Of a stretch of DNA of 19,367 nt, positions 6,390-13,927 are shown piece by piece. Source of the stretch: Verrucomicrobiales bacterium (GTDB lineage: Bacteria; Verrucomicrobiota; Verrucomicrobiia; Verrucomicrobiales; V1-33); the NCBI GenBank assembly GCA_028293305.1, contig JAQGPD010000239.1, positions 1-19,367 of the forward strand, written 5' to 3'. Made by a program: the position numbers and the translations under genes. The stretch's first letter is position 1; every line of letters starts with the position of its first letter. Below the pieces are notes generated by a model. It did not search any database. It was not told where the DNA came from and saw nothing but the letters and a program-made list of their open reading frames with translations.

Positions 6390-7838
6390 TCACAAAGTCC
6401 CCTGCCGCCAAATCCAATCCTTGTCCACATCCCCGCCATCATCCACGCGGTCCATTCCCACCGACCATAACAAAAACCCCTTTTCCTTCACACGGTATTG
6501 CAACTCAGCCTCCGCCTTCGCAGGATCCATTTGCGGCCCCGGACCCGGACCCGGCAAAAGCCCCGCATCCAATTCAGTCAGGCTTTTAGGAAAAGCCCCA
6601 TGCAACAACCGGTGCCGATGCAGCGCGCAGGCCAAAACCGCGCAGCGGCGCAGGGCGGCGATTTTTGCGGCCAGCAGCCAAAAATGTTTCAACCCCGGGA
6701 CAAGCTGACAGGCCATCACGCGGCGCATATTGTAAAATTCATGATCACCCCCGATCTTGAATCCAGCGACGGCTTTCAAGTTTTTCGACATCGACTCTGC
6801 GGCATTTTCACTCCTCCGCCAATTTTCCGATTCGCCCGAACCACCCACCTTCAGCATTTGATCAATGCTATATGCCCGGTTGGAATCCCACCAACCCCGG
6901 GGCCCCCATTTCATAGCGTGGTAGGCATAGGGGCCAAGCCAGTATTTGATATTCCATAACAGACCAGTTGAATTTCCGTCAGCCAACTCCCGCCGCATCA
7001 GCGTCAGTTTGAAGTCAGTTTCCAAAATGGTGCCAAAGATGGTCTGCTCCATCAGCAACAGGTCGTTCTCCGGCAGCAATCGTTTCTGGATTTCCCCCAA
7101 GTCCAATTCTGTCAGGAACCCCGGGGCCAGAGCCGCATTCAAACTATTGAGGATTTTGTGCTGAAGCCATTGTCCAGAAATGGCATTTTCCAAAGCCGGC
7201 TCTCCTGCGACCCCATTCCCCAGCTTCAGCATGATCCCGACCAGGCACCTCGTATTGGCCGCGTCGCCGGTCTGGACAAAGGAATCCAATTTTTGCGCCA
7301 GTTTTTTGACAAGGCCCCGAAGGCTTTCGAAATCCGGCGGGGTTTGCCATTTAGGCACTTCCTGGGCGTCCAAGATAAATCTTCGCCTGCTGGGGGTCAT
7401 TTGTGAATACGGCCTATCAAGTCCCGCCGCCAACTCCGCGATCAGCGAGGGAGTCACTTCCAGGCTTTCCGGAACCACCAATTCAAAATCCGATTCCCTG
7501 GCCGACCGGGATACCCGCCATTTTTTGAGGATGGGAATGGCAAAATAATTTTCCTCCTCCGCTACATCCTTGGGCAAAAGCACCTCAAGGTCCAAGGTCC
7601 CCGCGCGGGCCAACAGTTCGTTTTGCGCGGCCGCGAGTTCCCTGGCTCCATGCCAGTTTTCATAACGGTAAAAGACACCTCCCAACAGCAGGACAAAAGC
7701 GAATCCGGACAACCATTTCCCGGCCGTCTTATTCCGCTTTCCACCGTTTGTTTCGGCTGACGCATTTTGTCCGGCAGCTCGTGGCCGTCTCTCATGCCGA
7801 CCAAGGCTTTTCAAATCGGGAACACTGCGCGTTGACAT
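6390..7838 (-). CDS. Unknown single-span membrane protein, paralog A
   Basis: The product has 482 residues: a basic, polar N-terminus, one membrane segment (about 42-58, 'WLSGFAFVLLLGGVFYRY') and a large domain probably outside the cytoplasm. It is a paralog of the gene just upstream (7956-9512). Both share 'YENW..A.ELA' after the membrane segment, an '(N)(Y/F)FAIPI...W' motif, a 'G(I/V)MLKLG' stretch, a 'W.D.NRAY' motif and an almost identical end. The last 86 residues (from 'RRCA') differ at only 7 positions. That end carries 'ALHRHRLLHGAFPKSLTEL', a Gly-Pro repeat 'GPGPGP', and 'LLWSVGMDRVDDGGDVDKD', which resemble C-terminal domains common in large membrane proteins of Planctomycetota and Verrucomicrobiota. 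Biochemical function is unknown. The ATG has no Shine-Dalgarno sequence. Confidence 0.75.
   Translation of the reverse strand: MSTRSVPDLKSLGRHERRPRAAGQNASAETNGGKRNKTAGKWLSGFAFVLLLGGVFYRYENWHGARELAAAQNELLARAGTLDLEVLLPKDVAEEENYFAIPILKKWRVSRSARESDFELVVPESLEVTPSLIAELAAGLDRPYSQMTPSRRRFILDAQEVPKWQTPPDFESLRGLVKKLAQKLDSFVQTGDAANTRCLVGIMLKLGNGVAGEPALENAISGQWLQHKILNSLNAALAPGFLTELDLGEIQKRLLPENDLLLMEQTIFGTILETDFKLTLMRRELADGNSTGLLWNIKYWLGPYAYHAMKWGPRGWWDSNRAYSIDQMLKVGGSGESENWRRSENAAESMSKNLKAVAGFKIGGDHEFYNMRRVMACQLVPGLKHFWLLAAKIAALRRCAVLACALHRHRLLHGAFPKSLTELDAGLLPGPGPGPQMDPAKAEAELQYRVKEKGFLLWSVGMDRVDDGGDVDKDWIWRQGTL
6401..6650 (-). repeat. Homogenised 3' segment, copy in paralog A
   Basis: Compared base by base with 7967-8216 (constant offset 1566), this 250-base segment differs at 11 positions, about 96% identity, with no gaps. 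The similarity ends abruptly at about 6651; further into the genes the two DNA sequences are clearly different. Confidence 0.9.
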
Positions 7839-7955
7839 GAATTCTATAGCAGAAAGCTGATTCCCGGGCTCCAGGACAGACTGAGGAATAACTTTTGATC
7901 ACATCCTGAAGCAACTGCCATCCAACCTTCAATATCATTCTTTTGTCGGCTTTGT

Positions 7956-9512
7956 TTAATTGCCGCCCTGCCGCCAAATCCAATCCTTGTCCGCATCCCC
8001 GCCATCATCCACGCGGTCCATTCCCACCGACCATAACAAAAACCCCTTTTCCTCCACCCGGTATTGCAACTCAGCCTCCGCCTTCGCCGAATCCATTTGC
8101 GGACCCGGACCCGGACCCGGCAAAAGCCCCGCATCCAATTCAGTCAGGTTCTTAGGAAAAGCCCCATGCAACAACCGGTGCCGATGCAGCGCGCAGGCCA
8201 GGATCGCGCAGCGGCGGTGAAACAGGTTTTTGGCCGATTGGTTCCACAGTCCGGTGAGTGCGGGCACGCTGATCCGCCCAAGGACCGTCCTGGGATTGAA
8301 GAATTGACTCTCGTGCTCCTGTTCCTCGCGGACTGCCCGGATGCCTTCGTCTCCGGAGCGCCAGGTTTCCGGACCTCCCCCGCCGGACAACTGCAGCAGT
8401 CTATGGGCTCCATAAGCACGGTTGGCGTCCACCCAGCCGTTGGGAGCGATCAGGCTGCCTAGAAAAATCCTGGGCTGGAATTCGGGACCAAAAGCCGCCT
8501 GCCCGGCAATCCTGTGCCGGAATCGCGCATAGACCGTCTCCGCCGACAACAACGTTTCAAATGTTGTTATCTCGGTGGCCCTGACATCATCGGTTTTCAT
8601 CAGCCAGCCTTGGATTTTGCTATAATCCGACCCGGTCAATTGCGGGCAATCCAGGACTGCATTCAAAGTTTGGAGCGTGGTCTGGTTCAGTGCGAGTCCC
8701 GCCAGTTGGGTCACCAACCCCGGATCATTCACCAGCGCATCCCCCAGCTTCAGCATCACTCCTGACAAATCCCTCGTTTTGCCGCCATCCCCCGCCAGAC
8801 GGGCGGCATACAGGTGAACGGCCAGGCCGCGCTGCATGTCCCATGCTCCTGCCGTCCAGGGAATGGCCGCCGCCGCCGGATCGCCGCCGGCATCCGCGAT
8901 GCACCGGCGGCGGCATGGAATCATCCGGGATTCCTCCCTGTCAAGTCCCGCCATGAGTCCTGTCAGGATGGCCCCGGCTTCGTTGCCTTTTGTCTCCGCG
9001 AGGAACGCCTGAACGACGTCCCCACGGTCCGCGGGAAGTTCCGTGTTTGGAAATCGGACCCGCCACCAGCCTTCGAGATCGAATTTCACCCGCCCGTCTT
9101 GCTCCACCATTTCCGGCTGGGGAAATTCCCGGGAAAACAATTTGTCGCTTGGAAACTCATACTTGTTAAAATCCGGTCTGGCATCATCCCGGCGGCGCCA
9201 ACTCTGTATGATGGGGATGGCGAAAAAGTTGCGATCCGCGGCCACTTCGGCTGGCAGGATGTCCATCAGATTTTCCGTCCCCACCCTGGCCAAAACCGCA
9301 CGCCTCACCACCGCGAGCTCCTTGGCGGCGCGCCAGTTTTCGTATTGATGCAGCAGGACGAGCAGCGACACCAAAACCAACACGGTCCAAACCATGCGCC
9401 TGCTGAAAACAAACCGCCGGATTTTCCGGAAAAGCCGCTTGGCCAATCCCGGCTTCGCGGACGCTCCGGTCCAAAACGATTCAGCGGCAACTGTTTGCAT
9501 TTCCATTTCCAT
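7956..9512 (-). CDS. Unknown single-span membrane protein, paralog B
   Basis: This 518-residue product has a basic N-terminus, one membrane segment (about 39-55, 'RMVWTVLVLVSLLVLLHQYE') and a long domain that is probably exported. It parallels paralog A along its length but with low identity, except for the last 86 residues, which are nearly the same. It lies 117 bases upstream of paralog A on the same strand, so the two probably come from a tandem duplication and may be co-transcribed. The start is ambiguous: the frame opens with MEMEM, and three ATG codons (9510-9512, 9504-9506, 9498-9500) sit in the repeat AAATGGAAATGGAAATG. The nearby upstream region is shared with the divergent rpsN. I recognise no enzyme motif. 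Confidence 0.75.
   Translation of the reverse strand: MEMEMQTVAAESFWTGASAKPGLAKRLFRKIRRFVFSRRMVWTVLVLVSLLVLLHQYENWRAAKELAVVRRAVLARVGTENLMDILPAEVAADRNFFAIPIIQSWRRRDDARPDFNKYEFPSDKLFSREFPQPEMVEQDGRVKFDLEGWWRVRFPNTELPADRGDVVQAFLAETKGNEAGAILTGLMAGLDREESRMIPCRRRCIADAGGDPAAAAIPWTAGAWDMQRGLAVHLYAARLAGDGGKTRDLSGVMLKLGDALVNDPGLVTQLAGLALNQTTLQTLNAVLDCPQLTGSDYSKIQGWLMKTDDVRATEITTFETLLSAETVYARFRHRIAGQAAFGPEFQPRIFLGSLIAPNGWVDANRAYGAHRLLQLSGGGGPETWRSGDEGIRAVREEQEHESQFFNPRTVLGRISVPALTGLWNQSAKNLFHRRCAILACALHRHRLLHGAFPKNLTELDAGLLPGPGPGPQMDSAKAEAELQYRVEEKGFLLWSVGMDRVDDGGDADKDWIWRQGGN
7967..8216 (-). repeat. Homogenised 3' segment, copy in paralog B
   Basis: This is the partner of 6401-6650 and covers the coding end of paralog B. 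Both segments are in the same orientation and direct recombination between them would delete about 1.57 kb. Confidence 0.9.
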
Positions 9513-9775
9513 TTCGATTTATGGGTTCAGGTGGGCGTCCGGCTTGGAGTCGGCGAGCTTGCAGCTATTGGAGTTTTGGCCGAAGACGGTCGGTTTCATT
9601 AAATTTACCACAAATATCCCGATTTTTCATCAAAGATTTCAAATTCACCCTCCGAATGTCGCCTCAACCTTGGGAATTCGATCCACTTTGACTCATTTCT
9701 CGAAAAAACCCCTTGCACGCCAAGTCCCAGCCCTTATCAGTCCAGCCCGAATTTTTCCGTCTATCACTTAATACC

Positions 9776-10045
9776 ATGGCTAAAACCTGCTGGCTCGAGC
9801 GTCAAAAGCGCAAATCTGCAACCGTCGCGAAGTTCGCCGCCCTGCGCGCGCAGCTCAAGAAAGAAAAAGACTACATCGGTCTGACCATGCTGCCCCGTGA
9901 TGCCTCCCCGACCCGCCTGACAAACCGTTGCCAGCTGACCGGTCGCCGCCGTGGTTTCATCTCCCGCTTCAAGCTCTCCCGTATCGCCTTCCGTGAACTT
10001 GCTTCCGGTGGTTTGATCCCCGGAGTCACCAAGTCCAGCTGGTAA
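9776..10045 (+). CDS. rpsN: Small ribosomal subunit protein S14 (zinc-free type)
   Basis: The 89-residue product is a full-length S14, a 30S head protein. It matches the family throughout: 'MAKTCWLERQKRK', 'LPRDASPTRLTNRC', 'LTGRRRGFISRFKLSRI' and the conserved end 'GLIPGVTKSSW'. It has single cysteines (Cys5, Cys52) instead of the CxxC pairs of zinc-binding S14, so it is the longer zinc-independent form. An in-frame upstream TTG (9713) would add 21 unrelated residues and is rejected. The gene is not in an S10/spc-type ribosomal cluster: it is divergent from paralog B and is followed by its own terminator. TTGACT (9688-9693) and TTGCAC (9713-9718) lie upstream as possible -35 boxes, without a convincing -10 partner. 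No Shine-Dalgarno sequence precedes the ATG. Confidence 0.97.
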   Translation: MAKTCWLERQKRKSATVAKFAALRAQLKKEKDYIGLTMLPRDASPTRLTNRCQLTGRRRGFISRFKLSRIAFRELASGGLIPGVTKSSW

Positions 10046-10107
10046 GCCCCCTCCCGCAAGGGCAAGGGTTCAGGCTCATCAGTCACTTCACACCTATTTC
10101 CCATCGC

Positions 10108-10149
10108 AGGGCCGGAATGCTTACCGTATTCCGGCCCTCGTTCTTTTTT
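10108..10149 (+). terminator. Intrinsic terminator after rpsN
   Basis: A perfect 11-bp stem, AGGGCCGGAAT (10108-10118) and ATTCCGGCCCT (10128-10138), encloses a 9-base loop and is followed by a T-rich run (10141-10149). It lies 62 bases after the rpsN stop and is the clearest classical terminator in the window. The following 256 bases up to the FmdB-type gene show no further structure that I can identify. Confidence 0.92.
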
Positions 10150-10405
10150 CAATTCCGTCCACTTCCAGGTTCCGCACCCGCATCCGGATCCATCCCCAAG
10201 CTGAGTTAACCCCATCCGATCCAACGCGATGCGATCCAAGGGCAGGGCGGAGATTTTTCCAATAAATCCCAGCTTTTTCCTCCGCCTACTTTCCCCTCAG
10301 CTCCGCCGCCGGACAGCGATTTGATTTTTACCTGTGCCTTCCGCCGGATTCGTGCTATCGATCCACGTCCGCCCGCACTTTCCCCCCAAACCCACCCCGA
10401 CCGCC

Positions 10406-10657
10406 GTGCCCATTTACGAATACATCGCCGCAGATCCCGAAAAATCCTGCCGCATTTGCAGCAAGGGATTTGAACTCATGCGCCCGATGGACCGTCCGCC
10501 GCTGGAGCACTGCCATCTTTGTAAAAATCCGGTCAAGAAGCTCGTTTCCCAAGTGAATACCCCGAAGGTGACCAAGCCCCTCTCCGTCTCCGACGCGAAG
10601 TCCAAGGGCTTCACCATCATGAAGCGCCGCGATAAAGGCGTTTATGAAAAACTCTGA
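10406..10657 (+). CDS. FmdB-type zinc ribbon protein
   Basis: The product has 83 residues and starts 'MPIYEYIAAD', the typical opening of the FmdB family. This decides for the GTG at 10406-10408 over the upstream in-frame ATG at 10334, which would add 24 unrelated residues. Two CxxC pairs, Cys15/Cys18 and Cys36/Cys39, would bind one zinc ion, and a basic tail follows. Members are small putative regulatory proteins. The name comes from a gene near formamidase and amidase operons, but most have no tested role. The gene lies 75 bases before the CorC-like gene on the same strand and could share its transcript. Confidence 0.88.
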   Translation: MPIYEYIAADPEKSCRICSKGFELMRPMDRPPLEHCHLCKNPVKKLVSQVNTPKVTKPLSVSDAKSKGFTIMKRRDKGVYEKL

Positions 10658-10732
10658 CCCCCGCACCATCCGCTTTCCCAACAATCCAATCCGCCGCCTC
10701 CCGCCAGTCCCTTCCCGCGCCGGATTTCCCCG

Positions 10733-12160
10733 ATGAACGTCCCCTTCCACCCCCCCTCCATCCTCCTCGCCGAGACCCTGACCGTCCCCCCGACCAATCA
10801 GGAAATCGCCTGGCAGATGCTTCTCGTTTTCCTCCTCGTGCTCCTGAAAGGCGTCTTCGTCGCCGCGGAGTTCGCCCTCGTCAAAGTCCGCGCCAGCCAG
10901 ATCGACGAACTGGTGCAGGAAGGCAAGGCCAGCAGCGCCGCCATGCGCGCCAAAGGCATGGTCCACCGCTTGGAGGACTACGTCGGAGCCACCCAATTCG
11001 GCATCACCCTCACGAGCATCGCCCTCAGCATGTTCGGGGAACGCTACATCGTCGCCTGGCTCGGGCCCAAACTCACCGCCATCCTCTCCCTCCCGGAGTC
11101 GGTGATCCACATCATCGCCTTTATCCTCGTTCTGGTGGTCCTGACCTTTGTTGACGTGGTCTTCGGCGAACTCATGCCGAAATCCGTCGCCATCCGCCGC
11201 TCCCTGGGCACTACGCTCCAACTCAGTGGCCCCCTCAGCGGCTTCGAGTTCATTTTCCGCTACGCGATCCGACTCCTGAATGGCAGCGCCAACTGGATCA
11301 TGCGCGTCATTTTCCGGATTGAGCCGGACCACGATGGCCTTCAAAACATCCACAGCGCGGAGGAACTCCAAATCCTCGTCGCCGAGTCCCAGCGCTCCAA
11401 GCAAGTCACCGCCACGGAACGCGACATCTCCATCAACGCGCTGGAACTCAGCGAGTTGACGGCCCACGACGTGATGACGCCGCGCACGGAGATCATCGCC
11501 ATCGACCCCAAGGAGGACTTCCAATCCAACTTGAAAATGGCCTTGGAGTCCAAGCACACCCGTTTCCCGCTCCGCGAGAAAAACCTCGACCACTGCCTCG
11601 GAGTCGTTCACGTCAAAGACTTCTTCCGCATCATCAATGACCCCAAACCGGACCTCACCAAGATCCGGCGGGAAATCATCATCGTCCCCGAGACCCAAGC
11701 CTTGGACGAGCTCCTGAAAACCTTCCTCAGCCGCCAGGCCCACATGGCCCTCGTCGTCGATGAATTCGGGGCCACGGTCGGCATGGTGACCTTGGAAGAC
11801 GTTCTGGAGGAACTGGTTGGAGAAATCCAGGATGAATTCGACACCCCTCAGCTCGAAAACGGATTCGACCGCCTAACGGACGACGAATTCGAAGTGGACG
11901 GAAAAATGCCCCTCTACGAACTGGCGGAACACACCGACCTCGAGCTTCAAAGCGAGGAAGTTTCCTCCATCGGCGGCTACATCACCTCCCACGTCGGCCA
12001 CCTCCCCGGCGTTGGCGAGACAGCGGAAATCGACGGCTACGAAGTCACCGTCCGCGAGATGGACGGCAGGCGTATCCTTCGCCTCCACTTCAAACGCCAC
12101 TCCAGTGTCCACGCCGAATCCCCCTCCACCACTCCGGCCGGCGAGACTGCGGGAGCCTGA
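10733..12160 (+). CDS. CNNM/CorC-type membrane protein with CBS pair (hemolysin-like family)
   Basis: This 475-residue protein has the standard order of the family: a CNNM (DUF21) transmembrane domain (about residues 20-200) with three to four hydrophobic stretches, including 'LLVFLLVLLKGVFVAAEFALV' region 30-50, 'GITLTSIALSMF' and 'IIAFILVLVVLTFVDVVFGEL'. Two CBS domains follow (about 243-300 and 312-365, 'VMTPRTEIIAID' and 'VVDEFGATVGMVTLEDVLEE'), then a CorC/HlyC domain (about 378-455, 'GYITSHVGHLPGVGE'). Relatives bind Mg-ATP through the CBS pair and are linked to magnesium or cobalt transport and efflux; the older 'hemolysin' name is mostly unsupported. The C-terminal tail is Ser/Thr-rich. 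The ATG follows a C-rich region without a Shine-Dalgarno sequence. The family is certain; the ion and direction are not. Confidence 0.93.
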   Translation: MNVPFHPPSILLAETLTVPPTNQEIAWQMLLVFLLVLLKGVFVAAEFALVKVRASQIDELVQEGKASSAAMRAKGMVHRLEDYVGATQFGITLTSIALSMFGERYIVAWLGPKLTAILSLPESVIHIIAFILVLVVLTFVDVVFGELMPKSVAIRRSLGTTLQLSGPLSGFEFIFRYAIRLLNGSANWIMRVIFRIEPDHDGLQNIHSAEELQILVAESQRSKQVTATERDISINALELSELTAHDVMTPRTEIIAIDPKEDFQSNLKMALESKHTRFPLREKNLDHCLGVVHVKDFFRIINDPKPDLTKIRREIIIVPETQALDELLKTFLSRQAHMALVVDEFGATVGMVTLEDVLEELVGEIQDEFDTPQLENGFDRLTDDEFEVDGKMPLYELAEHTDLELQSEEVSSIGGYITSHVGHLPGVGETAEIDGYEVTVREMDGRRILRLHFKRHSSVHAESPSTTPAGETAGA

Positions 12161-12268
12161 GGTTAAACGTCTTAGTTCGCTTCCTGCCACGGAATGCGCC
12201 GGGCAACACGTCTTCGCCCCGGTCTTCCGCCAGCGCGATAGTCTCCAAATAATGGCCGCGATTCCCCC

Positions 12269-12406
12269 ATGACCTCGTTGGAAAAAGTAGTCCTCGGCGG
12301 CCTCCTTTCCGCCCTCCTTCTCGGGGCCATCACTTGGACTGCCCGCCATCGCGGAGCGCCGGAATTTTCGCATCCGTCCTTGAAGACCTCCCCCACTTCC
12401 CCTTAA
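12269..12406 (+). CDS. Possible 45-residue single-span membrane peptide
   Basis: A short frame begins at an ATG after a run of five C's and ends with TAA at 12404-12406. The peptide starts 'MTSLEKVVLGGLLSALLL', has one hydrophobic stretch (about residues 7-24) and ends in a short, polar, Ser/Pro/Thr-rich tail. It fills the 271-base space between the CorC-like gene and the Minf_1886-like gene on the same strand, ending 25 bases before the next start. Codon use is like its neighbours. I know no family for it, and a chance frame in GC-rich DNA is possible. Confidence 0.4.
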   Translation: MTSLEKVVLGGLLSALLLGAITWTARHRGAPEFSHPSLKTSPTSP

Positions 12407-12431
12407 CCTATCCTCCATTATCGCTTTATTC

Positions 12432-12860
12432 ATGAGCAAAGTCCCCTTTGAACAAGCCGTCCAGGACGCCGTGCGCCACGATCCGCGCTACGCCGCCGAC
12501 GCCTATATTTTCCTCCGGGACGCGCTGGATGTCACCATCAAAACCCTCCAGCAAGGCCGCACCGACGCCATCAACCACGTCTCCGGATCAGAGCTCTGCG
12601 AAGGCGTCCGCGAATTCGCCCTCCAGCAATTCGGCCCCATGGTGCCCACCATTTTCGAGGCCTGGGGCTTGGCCACCACCCGCGATATCGGGGAAATGGT
12701 CTTCAACCTCATCCGCACCGGTGCCTTCAGCCGCAGCGACTCGGATCAAATCGAGGACTTCGAAAACATCTACCAATTCCCCGACGCCTTCGAAAAACCT
12801 TTCCTTCCGGTCCGGGCCATCCGTCCGGCTCCCGCCCCCCCCGGGTCGAAGATAAAATAA
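12432..12860 (+). CDS. Minf_1886-like conserved protein of unknown function
   Basis: The 142-residue product is soluble, mostly helical by composition, and resembles the Minf_1886 family, a short protein conserved in Verrucomicrobiota and Planctomycetota and without known function. Typical parts are the opening 'RHDPRYAADAYIFLRDALD', 'HVSGSELCEGVREFALQQFG' and 'WGLATTRDIGEMVFNLI', and the end of the conserved core 'DFENIYQFPDAFEK'. The last 20 residues are Pro-rich and variable. No catalytic motif stands out. The ATG at 12432 follows an A/T-rich base run without a Shine-Dalgarno sequence. Next comes the L,D-transpeptidase after 67 bases, on the same strand. The family call is from memory of the motif pattern and is the main taxonomic clue of the window. 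Confidence 0.82.
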   Translation: MSKVPFEQAVQDAVRHDPRYAADAYIFLRDALDVTIKTLQQGRTDAINHVSGSELCEGVREFALQQFGPMVPTIFEAWGLATTRDIGEMVFNLIRTGAFSRSDSDQIEDFENIYQFPDAFEKPFLPVRAIRPAPAPPGSKIK

Positions 12861-12927
12861 TTTCCGATTTCCCCCGATTTGTTGAATTTCTGAAACCTCC
12901 CCGGCTCCGAACCGATTTTTACCCGTC

Positions 12928-13881
12928 ATGCGCCTCCTGCCCCTCCTTCTTGCCGCCACACTGCTCGCTTCCTGTAAAACCGCTCCCAAGCCCGTCGACG
13001 CCCCCCCGGATGCCGGCGGAAAAGTCACTGACGCCGCCGGCGGTCTGGTCCCCGCAGCCGATGTCGCGCTGGTGAATGCCCATTTCAAAACCCACAAAAC
13101 CAACGGCATGCTGCCCGCAGCCGCCCCCACGCCCGCCATCACCGCGGACAATTCCTTCTTCGTCGTCGATCTGGATGATCAGCGCGCCTACTTCTACTCC
13201 AGCAAAAAACTGGTCGCCGCCACCAACATCGCCAGCGGCCGGAAATATTACCGCACCGAAAGCGGCGACTACACCGTCGGACAAAAAGACCTGAACCATC
13301 GCTCCAGCAGCTATGGAAATTTCGTCAGCAAGGGCGGTGGCACTGTCATGAGCGATGTCCAAAACGGCTTCGATCCCACCCCGTCGGGAGCCCGCTTCGA
13401 AGGGGCGCTCATGAAATATTTTATGCGATTCCATTACAATGGCCAACCCACCGCCATGGGATTCCATCGCGGCATTCTCCCAGGCTACCCCGCCAGCCAT
13501 GGCTGTGTGCGATTGCCTGAAAAAATGGCCAACTGGTTCTACAACAACGTTCCCCTTGGCACCCCCATCAAGGTCCGGGGCAAGAAAAACGGCGTTCCCT
13601 ACGGTGCCAGCCAAGGCCGCCCGAAACGTTCCCCCAAAGTCCATTCCAGCCTGAAAAACAAACCGGCCGCTTCCAAACCCGCGGATCCCGGTCCCGAAAG
13701 CGCCACCCCCGTCGCCCCGGCCTCTCCGGATGCGCCGGCCGCCGCTCCCGCTCCGGAATCCGCGCCCACCCCGGCCCCGGCCCCAGATCAATCCCCCGCT
13801 CCTTCTCCCGTGGAACCCTCCATCGCGCCCGCTCCGACCGAGGGCCCCATGACGGCAACTCCCCCCAAAACCGGCGAATAA
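12928..13881 (+). CDS. Lipoprotein L,D-transpeptidase (YkuD domain)
   Basis: L,D-transpeptidases form 3-3 cross-links in peptidoglycan or attach proteins to it. The 317-residue precursor begins with a lipoprotein signal: 'MRLLPLLLAATLLASC' with the lipidated cysteine at position 16, which places it in the envelope. A YkuD domain follows (about 74-218) with 'FFVVDLDDQRAYFY' and the catalytic motif: His180 ('MGFHRG') and Ser190-His191-Gly192-Cys193-Val194-Arg195 ('SHGCVRL'), Cys193 being the nucleophile. From about residue 233 to the end runs an 85-residue tail that is basic at first and then very rich in Pro and Ala, perhaps a spacer or wall-binding region. The gene lies between the Minf_1886-like gene and araB on the same strand, with small gaps. 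The enzyme class is secure; a transpeptidase or a carboxypeptidase use is not. Confidence 0.92.
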   Translation: MRLLPLLLAATLLASCKTAPKPVDAPPDAGGKVTDAAGGLVPAADVALVNAHFKTHKTNGMLPAAAPTPAITADNSFFVVDLDDQRAYFYSSKKLVAATNIASGRKYYRTESGDYTVGQKDLNHRSSSYGNFVSKGGGTVMSDVQNGFDPTPSGARFEGALMKYFMRFHYNGQPTAMGFHRGILPGYPASHGCVRLPEKMANWFYNNVPLGTPIKVRGKKNGVPYGASQGRPKRSPKVHSSLKNKPAASKPADPGPESATPVAPASPDAPAAAPAPESAPTPAPAPDQSPAPSPVEPSIAPAPTEGPMTATPPKTGE

Positions 13882-13927
13882 TTCCCTTTCTTGAAGGTTT
13901 TTCCGCCTTTTCCCCATCCGCCCACCC

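Noticed and set aside
10355..11743. Long 462-residue open frame on the minus strand opposite the CorC-like gene
   Set aside because: It is antisense to a certain gene, acidic and Gly-rich in the manner of GC-rich shadow frames, and matches no family.
12285..12294. AGTAGTCC match at 12286 as a third copy of the hairpin element
   Set aside because: Only the 8-base head is present; the CAGTCCTCTG core and the stem are missing, and it lies inside the small frame at 12269-12406.
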